This document shows, piece after piece, positions 22,519 to 31,440 of a stretch of DNA of 64,000 bases. The notes under the pieces were generated by a model. That model ran no database searches. It was given only the letters and a program-made list of their open reading frames with translations, and was not told the origin of the DNA. The stretch lies in NCBI GenBank assembly GCA_023213395.1, contig CM041465.1:83087741-83151740 (forward strand), read 5' to 3'. The DNA comes from Cycas panzhihuaensis (taxonomy: Eukaryota > Cycadophyta). A program made the translations under genes and the position numbers. Each line of letters begins with the position of its first letter. Position 1 is the first letter of the stretch.

Positions 22519-22941
22519 TTAGGGGCGGTCGTCAAGAAGAGGGAGGCGACGCTCAAGGATGAGGCGGATGAGGCTGTCGGCCTCAGTGTTGAGGTCCTTA
22601 GGGATGTGCTGGATATCGACCAACAAGAAACAAGCCAAGAGAGACCTGGCGACAGAAGCGAGGGTTCTCAGGTGAGGGCATCGCACCTGGTAAAACTGGG
22701 TGAGATGGGACACCACAACCTGAGAATCACAAAGTAATACGATGGGTCTGTGATAAAAACAGAGAGCATCGGTAAGGGCTTCAATAACGGCCATGTACTC
22801 AGCTTCGTTATTGGTTGCCTCGAGAAAAAAGACTCTAGAACGCAGGTAGTCATGTCCGGAGGGACTGCGAAAAATCCATACAGCGGCGGAAGGCCTGGGG
22901 TTACCGCGATTTCCACCATCGGTAAAAATGTAAAGAGACAT
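22519..22941 (-). CDS. Extra archaeal-type RNase H (aRNH), copy 1
   Basis: 140 codons from ATG at 22,941, uninterrupted. It starts MSLYIFTDGGNRGNPRPSAA. The four acidic positions are visible: D in FTDGGNRGNP (about residue 8), E in NNEAEYMAVIEAL (about 48), D in VLLCDSQVVVSHL (about 72) and D in TEADSLIRL (about 125). This is the compact RNase HI type without the pol RNase H tether, known as a second RNase H in plant Tat elements. It should cleave RNA in RNA-DNA hybrids during reverse transcription. It is separate from pol, which has its own RNase H (27,870-28,560) followed directly by integrase. Two bases upstream of the ATG there is a splice-acceptor-like TTTAGTATTCAG, so a spliced mRNA is likely. 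Another frame overlaps it (see findings). Confidence 0.85.
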   Translation of the reverse strand: MSLYIFTDGGNRGNPRPSAAVWIFRSPSGHDYLRSRVFFLEATNNEAEYMAVIEALTDALCFYHRPIVLLCDSQVVVSHLTQFYQVRCPHLRTLASVARSLLACFLLVDIQHIPKDLNTEADSLIRLILERRLPLLDDRP

Positions 22942-23468
22942 GCCTGAATACTAAATCCTGGCAACAAGCAGATGGTGATAAAACAAAAAGAACAACTCAA
23001 ATGGAAAGCAAAAAGGGGCCGCGAAGGGTAGGAGGACCTAGCAATGAGGTTACCCAAGGACGAAAGCAAGCAGACCAACCACCATTCGAGAGTGGGCGGA
23101 GAAAGGGCACCCTGGAACACCAAATGTTGCTTTGGAAAGCAAAACATGCTCCCGAACAAGGGAGCATTTCCTTTGGGGACCCCAGGGATGAAAAAGGGCT
23201 GCGGAAACGAGTCCAGGGCAGCGAAATGAGCCAAACGAGTATAAACTTGGGCACGCATGGGAGCGGTGCGTAAAATGATACAGAAGGGCCCTAGAGAAAA
23301 GTGCAATAATGGGGCGCCATAAATGCCTTTGCAAGAGAAGGCAAAAAGCATGTCCATAGAGCACAACGGGCGACAGGGCCAGAAGGCAAGGGCGATCAGG
23401 GAAACGAGATGGTCCCAATGGTTGTCGCGAGGTCGAAAACAGAGGAAGTGTCCATCGAGGCCCCCGCC
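22942..23468. other. Copy 1, intergenic region upstream of aRNH
   Basis: Lies between two divergent units. The minus strand is open from 23,507 to 22,668 (279 codons) and overlaps the start of aRNH in another frame. Copy 2 keeps it open at the same length, but copy 3 keeps only the first part. I do not recognise a domain and list it as noncoding with a possible short protein. Confidence 0.4.
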
Positions 23469-23477
23469 TATATAAGG
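23469..23477 (+). promoter_or_regulatory. TATA box for the antisense unit, copy 1
   Basis: TATATAAGG in the context CCCCGCC-TATATAAGG-AAATCGA, conserved in all three copies (also 36,465 and 49,921). It faces the antisense gene that starts about 0.7 kb downstream. Read on the minus strand it is TTATATAGG, a weaker match. Confidence 0.55.
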
Positions 23478-23909
23478 AAATCGAATGAAAACCGGATTCA
23501 TTTTCACTGGCTCTCGTGCAAAACTAGAGCCATTTCCTTACGATGTAGAGCGCTGCCCAACTTCGGAGGCACGCGAGAGACGATACGACCGTTGGATCTG
23601 AGCACAGCGAGAGCCAGTGCGACTAGGGAGACGAGATGGCGATGATGAGGCTAGACCCAATGAGTGGATCTCACGAAACCCTTGCCATTTCCAAGCTTTA
23701 AATTCACTATTTTTTTATGAATTTAGTGCATTTTTTATGCCCCTTATGGGCAATTGGATGCCTCTCGGAGTCCGAATTGGACCCAGAAAGAGGCGGGACC
23801 CAGGCATTAGGGAGCTCGTCCCGGGGTTCTACGGGTCCACCACAAGAAATTTTGTGATTTTTTGGGCAGAAACCTCCTTTTTTAGGGGGGTCACCATTCG
23901 CATCGTAGC

Positions 23910-23933
23910 CAAGATTGCAGTACCGCGATCTTG
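23910..23933. promoter_or_regulatory. Imperfect 24-bp dyad, copy 1
   Basis: Arms CAAGATTGCAG and CCGCGATCTTG around TA, with two mismatches. The core GTACCGCG resembles the core of the larger palindrome 44 bp downstream. In copy 3 the equivalent (50,361-50,384) has perfect 11-bp arms. Confidence 0.6.
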
Positions 23934-23976
23934 GATGCGGGATCGCTACAGGATCACGATCGCCATGGGACCCGCC

Positions 23977-24004
23977 CTAAACTTAGTGGTACCACTAAGT
24001 TTAG
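23977..24004. promoter_or_regulatory. Perfect 28-bp palindrome, copy 1
   Basis: Half-site CTAAACTTAGTGGT followed by its exact reverse complement, centred on GGTACC. Identical in copy 2. Copy 3 carries a changed but still perfect version. It lies between the TATA box and the first recognised exon of the antisense gene. Confidence 0.9.
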
Positions 24005-25319
24005 TGCGATACGCAGGCAGAAAATAAGAAAAAACAAAAGAAGGGCCAACCGGCCCCCAAATTTCAGGCAGAAAAGGCAGAGAGATAGCCAGGAGTATAG
24101 ATGACTACTAAGAGGCTGACCTTGACAGATTTTTGGTGATTGCAGGCAGTTATCACGGTGGATAACCGTAAAAATGTCGGCATGCCAATACTGAGCTAAA
24201 TGGAGATGGCGTCCCAAGAGAACAAGGTGACTCATGAGGTGTGGCCTATACAAGGCCCTTAAGACGCCTCAGTTCGCGTTAGACTAGAGGCTTCTGGTTG
24301 ACATTGTGTCACACTGGGACTAACTGAGTCACGTATTTCACTTGCCTTAGATAGGTGATGTGATGATCACCCCGGGAGATATTCGGTAGATTCTGGGAGT
24401 ACCGGCGACTAAGAGGCCGGTGAGGTTGGGAGTGCTGCCTAGCACTGAGGTAGTACACAGAGAGGCAGCCCAGTTTTTCACAGGGACTGACAGGTGGGAG
24501 CAGAGGGGAGTTGCCCTCCAGACTATGCTTATGTCCAGGATTCCTCGGGTGAGGAAGTTGATCGTGCTATGCATTCTGTTTCGAATCTCCCGAAAATAAA
24601 ACTACAGGGAGATACCCGGAGGCTGGATAGATATAGCGCGCATTGTGAGGCTGGCAAGAGGATGGATTGGGCCACCCTGGTTGTGGTGAACCTCGTCGCG
24701 CAGATAAACACCATCCAGAGTTCTAGTAGAGGAGGACTATCGTGACAAAGATGCTACTAAGGTCCGGTTTTTCGACCATTTTGCGGCAGTGGCACCAGCA
24801 GGGGGACCATACCCCATAGAGGAGTGGGCCCTGATGGTTCATAGGTGGCAGACACAACTCCGAGGGATAGAGGACCAGGCCCATGTCCATCGGTCGGTAA
24901 AGGCGACATCGCTAGACCTCCTTATCATGACAGACTATGTAGCCGATCCATACAGGACGGTGAGGTAGGAGAGCGATGATGAGCCAGGCGAAGCAGGAGT
25001 GCCCATAGATGACGATGATGATGACGGGGGAGATGGGGCTAGCCCATCACGACCTGCAGGAGGGGCAGGTCCATCAGGATCAACAGGACTACCGGAGGAG
25101 GGGCAGGCCCATCAGGGATCACTGAGGAGAGCAGGGGGCCAGTGACTAGGGCCTGCAGGCTACAGATCATGAGGAGATCTAGAGAGGCGGGAGTCGAGCC
25201 GGTCCCTGCAAGGAGCGAGGCTGAGGCAGAGGAGGTACCCAAGGATGAGGTACCCGCAACTGGCAGAGAGCCAGGAGACGAGGATGTCACCCGAGCAGAG
25301 GAGCCGGTGGTCATGGCAG

Positions 25320-25430
25320 GTGAGACCTAACTGTTTCCTTAGTCGTTTAACATCTAGACAGGTACTTGATTTCATTTTATCATGGTATGCAGTGGTATAT
25401 TCACTGACACATGGCATGTTGCATTGGCAG
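25320..25430 (+). other. Intron of the antisense gene, copy 1 (111 bp)
   Basis: Donor ATGGCAG/GTGAGACC, acceptor TTGCATTGGCAG/GTGCT. Splicing joins G from the donor exon with GT from the acceptor exon into a Gly codon and keeps the frame into the last exon. The same sites and length occur in copy 2 (38,323-38,433). In copy 3 both sites have decayed. Confidence 0.7.
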
Positions 25431-25927
25431 GTGCTATAGAGATTAGGAAGCTCGTCGAGGCCATGGTGAGGGAGATGTTCCCTCAAGTCTACGTAGAGGG
25501 GCAACCGCCCATCCAGGCTGAGGATGCACCTAGGTCGGCAGGTGCCCACATGGAGGCATTTGCCCCACTGGCGAGGGCGAGAGACATCTGGGCTGCAGAG
25601 TCCTAGGAACACATGGCATTCAGGGGACAACTGTAGTGAGAGCTTGACGTGGCCAAGGGCGAGCGAGATGAGTTGCGTAGACGGGTCCAGGCCCTAGAGG
25701 CTCAGAGCGGAGCAGGAGGAGATGCAGAGAGCAAGGTCTGGATAGCGGTACTCGAGGAGCACCTCAGAGTGACAAAGGAGGGACTCCGAGGGGAGAGGGA
25801 TCGTATCCAGGCCTGATTAAATCAGCTGGTGGCCCAGATGGCATCGATGTCGAGCAGGAGCAGGACTTATACCCACACAGCGGCTATGACCCCAAGACGA
25901 CCACGGGACGAGGGGAGCAAGGCAGGT

Positions 25928-25984
25928 AGCTCACGGAGGCCCAGGAAGAGCCTCGGAGGGATGTGGTCCCCAGGAGAGGGATCA
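25928..25984 (+). other. Conserved basic tail motif of the antisense protein, copy 1
   Basis: Encodes SSRRPRKSLGGMWSPGEGS. The same 19 residues are encoded at 38,922-38,978 and 52,361-52,417. Between copies 1 and 3 the DNA differs at synonymous positions only. Confidence 0.75.
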
Positions 25985-26008
25985 CACGGCAAATGGATGG
26001 CACCCTAG

Positions 26009-26664
26009 AGCAGGTGAGTAGCACAGGAGATATACATTTGATTTTGACGAGAAAGCACGGGCCTCTAGGGGGTCATATATAGGCTCATATGATTGTACCC
26101 CCCTGCAAGGATACCGACTTCCCACATGTATGATGTAACATATTATTTTTTGATGTATATATATACGGGGTAATTGGAACCCTATTTTGACATGAAATGG
26201 TGTGTATATCATGTGCTAGACAGCATGTATGTTTTTATTCTGTAAGTTGCAAATGTTTTAATGTAATTATTTTGTTGTAAGATGCATGTATTTCCTTCCA
26301 TGTATGGCTATATGTCTAACAGGAGCACACACATCCACTGTGAGTAGAGGTGGTAGAGAGGTGTGAGGTTAGAAATAGAGCGATATGCACGTCCATAGAG
26401 GAGCATAGCAGAATATGCGAAGGAAACAACAGGCAAAGGAAGGGTGTAACGATACTTCAAAGCGTCGTCCTAATTGGGAGATGCCCAAATAGGAAGACAA
26501 AAGTTCCCGAGAGGAGCAGAAACATGGGTTCCACAAGAGGAACCAAAAGGAAAAGCGAGAATCCATCTTAAATTGCCATTGTTCCCATGGCTGGGAGAAA
26601 TGGAAATAATTTAAAATGGTAGTTTAGGCTCGTTTCGGAGCATGGCGAAGAGATAGCTGAAAGA
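26009..26664. other. Copy 1, spacer between convergent antisense gene and integrase
   Basis: AT-richer DNA (26,100-26,330) without a gene. The antisense gene and pol converge on it, so it probably holds 3' ends of both. No clear poly(A) signal. Confidence 0.4.
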
Positions 26665-27869
26665 TCATGCATAGAACTTCTTGAGGAACTTCCCATTGAC
26701 CGCTTTCTCAAATTCTAAGCCTTCCAAGGTGGCGATCCTGTAGGCGCCGTTATCGAGTCTTTCGAGAACGACGAAGAGGCCTACCCATTTTGGCCCAAAT
26801 TTGGTCAAGCGATCATAAAGGTATTCCAACTTGAGGATGTGGTCCCCAAGGTACAAAGGACGAGCACGAAGATGTTTGTTATCTGTCCTTTGTAAGCGGG
26901 CTTTCGAAGTGAGATTCGCTTGATAATCCCTTAAGCGCCTCTCGTCTAGGGCTTCGAGGTCCAGGAGGCAAGCCTTGCGGATAGACTCCTCGTTAATGAG
27001 GCCTCGAAGGGAAACCCGTAGAGAGGGGATCTCCACTTCTAGTGGGAGTACCGCCTGCCTGAGACTAACGAGAATGGAGTTATTCCGGTAGCCATGTAGA
27101 TGGAAGTGCGATAAACCCACAGGGCAGAAGGGAGTTGGATGTGCCAATCTCTTTGAGATTGGGCAACAGTCTTCTTTAGAATGTTGACGAGCGTCTTGTT
27201 GAAAGATTCAACTTGCCCGTTTGCTTGGGAATAATAAGGGGATGACGTCTTATGCGAGATTTTAAATTTCGCATACCGTCCATCTCCTTGTTACAGAAGG
27301 AAGTTCCATTATCCGTAATTAGGACATCTGGAATCCTGAAACGGTAAATGATATGCTGGTAGACGAAGGTGGCTATCGTATTGCCAGGCATAGTGGATAG
27401 GGGAATTGCCTCTGCCTATTTAGTGAAGTATTCGGTAGTGGTTAAGATATATTTATGTTGTGCAGAAGATGGCGGCAATATAGCACCAATGAGGTCTAAA
27501 CCTCATTGGGAAAATGGCCACGGAGATACTATAGGATGTAAAGCCTCGGAAGGCACGTGGGAGATATTGGCATGCTCCTGGCATCGCTGACATCTAAGGG
27601 CATAGGCGTGGGCGTCCTTGAAAAGGGACGGCCAGTAATAACCCATGCGGAGGATCCTTTGGGCCACAGATTAGCCCCCAAAGTGGCCCCCACAAATGCC
27701 ATGGTGCATTCGCGGAGTATTTGGTCTGCTTCGTCAGGAGCGACACAGCGAAGCAGGATCCCATCGAAGGATCTCTTATACAACACTTCATCCACGAGGA
27801 AGTGTTGCCTAGCGGTGGTGCGAATGCGCGACCTAACTTTATTACTGGCTTCAGGGCAATATTCTTACT
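26665..27869 (-). pseudogene. Copy 1 integrase
   Basis: Minus strand. An H2C2 zinc region is readable across frames (LYKRSFDGILLRCV, then LRCQRCQEHANISHVPSEAL-like residues). The catalytic core follows, with Asp in GLDLIGAILPPS, Asp in IPDVLITDNGTSF, and Glu in NGQVESFN, which lies in a shifted frame. The C-terminal part is open at 27,147-26,665: LYLGDHILKLEYLYDRLTKF, then GPKWVGLFVVLERLDNGAYR, then FLKKFYA and stop. This is the GPY/F-type module. There is no chromodomain. Frameshifts sit near 27,270 and around 27,060-27,150, and stops occur, for example in TEYFTK-stop-AEAIP. It would insert element DNA into the genome. Confidence 0.85.
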
Positions 27870-28560
27870 AAGTCAGATATCGCACAATGTCGCCATACTA
27901 CTCGCTATCAGCGAGCGGGTGAGGAGAAGTGCCATGATTGGTCAAAATAGACTCTCCCGGGAAAGAGTCATCAGCAGGAATGCCGCTCGCGTTGGGGATG
28001 GTAGCATCAGCTAATTGTTCTGCTACTATCATTCCCTTCTTCGACTTCCTATTGATGACTTGCAAGTCAAACTCTTGAAGTAGGACGGCCCAACGGCCTG
28101 CCCTACCCGTCAAGTCTGAACGAGTAAGCAAGTAACGCAAGGGATCAGATTAAATGATCACTTTGGTTGTATTGCCAAGCAAGTAATGGCTAAATTTCTT
28201 GGTAGTATGGTCCAAGGAGAGGCATTCCTTCTCGGCGGGAGGATAGTTCAGCTCAGCGGCAACGAGGGTGTGGCTAATGAAATAGATGACCCTCTCGGTT
28301 CCCGAATCATCCTCCTATGCGAGCATTGTGCCTGTGATTCTGGCTTCTGTCGAGGTGTATAGAATGAAGGGCCTATCAAAGCGAGGAGGTGCCAGTGTAG
28401 GGGTGGAAACGAGAGCTTCCTTAAGTCCTACGAAGGCCTTTTGGGTCTTATCTAACCAAACAAAAGGGGCTCATTTCTTTAATAGGTTCGTAAGAGGTTT
28501 GGCATTTATGGTAAAATTTGCCAAAAAATGCCTCTGAAAACCAAGTCGTCCTAGAAACGA
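27870..28560 (-). pseudogene. Copy 1 pol RNase H
   Basis: Follows RT in the same frame. It reads TQQQIKSFLGRLGFQ, then ANFTINAKPLTNLLKK, then DKTQKAFVGLKEALVS, then RFDRPFILYTS, then ISHTLVAAELNYPPAEKECL and SDPLRYLLTRSDLTGRAGRW. This is the Ty3/gypsy RNase H with its connection domain. It ends in DIVRYLT and two stops, then the integrase zinc region starts about 10 codons on. No second RNase H lies between it and integrase. Some stops, for example before SDPLRYL and EDDSGTE, disrupt it. Confidence 0.8.
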
Positions 28561-29241
28561 CTTAATTTGTTGCTGGGTTCTAGGTGGCAGCATGTCAAAG
28601 ATTGCCTTGGCTTTTTCCGGATCGATTTGGATTCCTTGTTAGGACACAAAGAAACCCAAGAGTTTGCCTGAAGTAACGGCAAACACGCATTTGAGCGGGT
28701 TCAAGCTGACGTGATACTTGCGGTATCATATGAAGATGGCCCGCAAGTCGAAGGGATGATGGGCTCTGGTATGTGAAAGGCCCATCATATCATCCATGAA
28801 GACCTCCAACGTATTGTTGATGAGGTCGTGAAAGATGAAATGCATGGCTCTTTGATAAGTAGCCCCTGCATTCTTGAGACCAAAGGGCATTGCCTTGTAG
28901 GCAAAGGTACCCCATAGCGTAGTGAAGGCTGTCTTGTGGCGGTCTTCAGGAGAAATCTGGATTTGGTTATAGCCAGAGAAGCCATCCATTAAGGACATGA
29001 CTTCGAACCTAACTGTACGATCAATTATTTGATCAATGAAGGGAAGAGGAAAGTTGTCCTTAGGACAAGCATTATTTATGTCGTGGAAGTCGACACAAAT
29101 GCGAATGGTCCCGTTCTTCTTGGTAACGGGAACAATGTTCGATACCCACTTTGGGTAATCGATGGAAGAAATGAGTCCCGCATCCAGAAGCTTCTCAACC
29201 TCCATTTTAATGGCGGCTGAGAGCTTCGGGTGAAGGGGACG
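28561..29241 (-). pseudogene. Copy 1 reverse transcriptase
   Basis: Open from 29,205 to 28,726. It reads MEVEKLLDAGLISSIDYPKW, then VSNIVPVTKKNGTIRICVDF, then INNACPKDNFPLPFIDQIID, then FSGYNQIQISPEDRHKTAF, then GLKNAGATYQRAMHFIF, then the catalytic box VFMDDMMGLS at about 28,780-28,810. FMDD in place of YxDD is usual in Tat and Athila elements. A TAG stop before the start of this stretch separates it from the linker (29,242), and frame shifts follow after about 28,726. It would synthesise element cDNA. Confidence 0.9.
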
Positions 29242-30249
29242 CTACTTCTGACACACAGGACGAGCGTTAGGAACAGTCGTAAGATTATGTGTGACGATGG
29301 AGGGGTCGATTCCCTCCATGTCAGGATAGTCCCACGCGAACACATCGTGGAATTCCTGGAACAGGATGGAGTATTCCCTCACTTCGTCAGGGGTACATTC
29401 CACCCCTACCTTGATGATCTTATCCAAGGCAAAGACTATGTCTTGAGTTGCCCCCATGCACATAGCATTCCCCTCCTTGAAATGGAGGGGGGTAAGATCG
29501 ACAGGAAGAGAAGAAACGGAAGAAGGGATCAGGTCAGTTAGCGTGGACCCAATCGCTAGGACCTTTTGGTGGCCAAGCTTGTGGTGACCATAAGGTAAAC
29601 TGGGCATGGAGTTAGCTAAGTGCTCCAGCAAAGCCTCGTCGTCCTCGAAGTAGTCCACCCCATGGATGACCTGACTTCGAATGAACGAGGTGTGGGATGG
29701 CATGGAAACGATAGGACTGGTATGCCTCGTAAGTTGCACATCATCCCTAAGGGACTCTAAGAGAGAGTCAGGGAGAGATCCCTTGTAAAAAGCAAGAGGG
29801 AAACTCTCAATGCCATCACCCACGGAGGGTGGTGGAACAGAAGAGCTAGGAACATGATGATCAACATGCACAATGACATGTGACATGTGAAAGTGACCGG
29901 GCTCTATAACAAAAGGGGTCCTAGGGGGAGACCTAAAACTAGAAGAATACCCCCCACTAGCGCAGAGGAAGGAAATAAGATGAGGAATGTCCTCATCTTC
30001 GCTATGGGACCTGTCGTCATCAAACATGACGAGGTACCCATAGCTTCCGATGCCGATGGGGGCGAAACGTGTTAAATCAAGGGAAGAAGATATGGGATCT
30101 TCTTCGCAGTGAGTGGAATCAGGGATTCTGATAGAGCAGGCTGAGGCATGATCAGAAGGGTGTTTATTTCCCTTCATATGGCCATGGCCTGCCTGAGTAG
30201 AAGGCATAGTTTGTTTAACGAGCGATCGCTCGTGGGAGATAACTTTCAT
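29242..30249 (-). pseudogene. Copy 1 protease-to-RT linker
   Basis: 335 codons open. Ser/His/Pro-rich first two thirds with no domain I recognise. A conserved acidic motif, DYFEDDEALLEHLANSMPSL, lies near residue 200. The end, EYSILFQEFHDVFAWDYPDM followed by EGIDPSIVTHNLTTVPNARP, is the standard entry to Ty3/gypsy RT (F..DVFAW....M.GI......H.L). It stops at a TAG that copy 2 shares. Confidence 0.7.
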
Positions 30250-31440
30250 TTGTTTGTTATGGACAAATTTAAGTTGCCCCTAACGAGTGGAACACACGGC
30301 TCCCATTTGGTCAAGCCATGGTCGACCCAGAAGCAGGTTGTAATCAACATCAATATCGAGGACAACGATATCAGTAACGATAGTCTTATCCTCGAGAGTA
30401 AGAGGTATCGAGACAGATCCCAAGGGAGTCTTCTCACTACTGTCATAACCCTGACATCACCATGGAACAGGTTCCAAGGCGAAAATACCAAGCTCTTGCA
30501 TGACGCGCAAGGGCATGGCATTGATGGAAGAACCGTTGTCTACGACGGTTCTTCGCAACATGCAATCAGGAGTATCTATGGTAATCGTGAAAGGGAAGTT
30601 CCATTGGCGTTCCATTCTACTGGACAAGGGAAGATCTCAGGGATCAAAAGAGATAATCGGTTCGCAACTTTGGGTTGTGCCCAAGGCATGAATGGATGTG
30701 TCATTCGATCGTAGAGCTTCCAAGAGGAGCGTTCATTGCTTGGGGTAACTTTTCAAGACGTCCATGATGGACATCCCGGCAGCCACAGTGAGAAGCTCTT
30801 TGACTACGGAGAAAGGCTGACCCCTCCCGGTGGGTTGGGTAAGGGCTCTCCTAAAGTCGAATCGACTGGGGCAGACAGGAATGCTCTTGGGAAGTGCGAG
30901 GATCTCCAGAGGAACGACTTCCAGAGGAAGATCAAGTTGCGAGGTAGATGCGGAGGTGCCAATTGCCTCCTTTGCGACTTGAGACCGGGTCAACGCGTAA
31001 AGGGGAGTGGTCTCAAGCATCTGGATCACCTTCTTTCCCTTGTTATAGGACCGCAAAGGTGATGGAGCACGGCGGTTAGAGGAGCGCGAAGGGGAAGATG
31101 GCCTTCGCACACCCTTCCCTCTACCATGCGAAGGGCGAGAATTGGGGGATCTATCCCGATTCTGATTGTTCCTTTGTTGAACATCACGACCACGTTCCCC
31201 ATGTTTGGGGAACGGATCTCTATGAATGGGTTGATCGAGGTTAGGCCTCGATGCCCGTCTAGGGGATGAATCACGCGACAGGGCATCACGTGGATGTTGT
31301 GCCCGACAATGCGAATCATCATGGAAACATTCGCTGTAGATGGAACACCACCTCTTCTCAAGGGGAGGATTAATTCTCCTTGCTTAAGAAGGTTGGGCGT
31401 TACCCCCTTTGGGGGGAATGGCATGAGAAGCTTACTGAAC
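30246..31440 (-). pseudogene. Copy 1 nucleocapsid knuckle and aspartic protease
   Basis: A gag-type zinc knuckle lies near 31,300-31,370: WCSIYSECFHDDSHC, the C2HC pattern with His replaced by Tyr. A basic Arg/Ser-rich stretch follows (MRRPSSPSRSSNRRAPSP). The protease core reads TVVDNGSSINAMPLRVMQEL at about 30,490-30,550, with catalytic Asp in DNGSS, and later VLDIDVDYNLLLGRPWLDQM at about 30,310-30,360. DNGSS in place of DTGA is usual for Tat and Athila elements. Frameshifts near 30,733 and 30,520 break the frame. The protease would mature Gag-Pol. Confidence 0.8.

Larger units (their letters stand above)
24146..26008 (+). pseudogene. Antisense PMD-like gene, copy 1
   Basis: Runs against gag-pol. 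A splice acceptor (TTTTTGGTGATTGCAG) precedes 24,146. The first recognised exon reads CGLYKALKTPQFALD, then RLLVDIVSHWD, then HVFHLP, then GDVMITPGDI and ILGVPATKRPVRLGVLP. This is the plant mobile domain pattern (W..HTFHLP.GE.T.TL.D...LLG.P..G.PV). Later come RIPRVRKLIVL and FFDHFAAVAPAGGPYPIEEW. A Gly/acid-rich stretch follows, then a GT-AG intron (25,320-25,430). The last exon has EIRKLVEAMVREMFPQVYVE, a coiled-coil-like segment (ELDVAKGERDELRRRVQALE) and a basic tail, and stops at 26,008. Several in-frame stops and frameshifts make this copy inactive. PMD proteins act in plant nuclei in gene silencing; what this one did for the element is unknown. Confidence 0.7.

Noticed and set aside
23001-23273. 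Plus-strand frame of 90 codons upstream of the antisense gene
   Set aside because: Mirror frame of the minus-strand stretch, with no domain and no agreement with E2.
29230-29245. TAG stop between the linker and RT in copies 1 and 2 as a programmed readthrough site
   Set aside because: Copies 1 and 2 share it by duplication. E2 has no stop at the matching place, so it is more likely a mutation.
29242-30249. The 335-codon linker as an envelope-like protein
   Set aside because: It lies between protease and RT, has no signal peptide or membrane segment, and runs into the standard RT entry motif.
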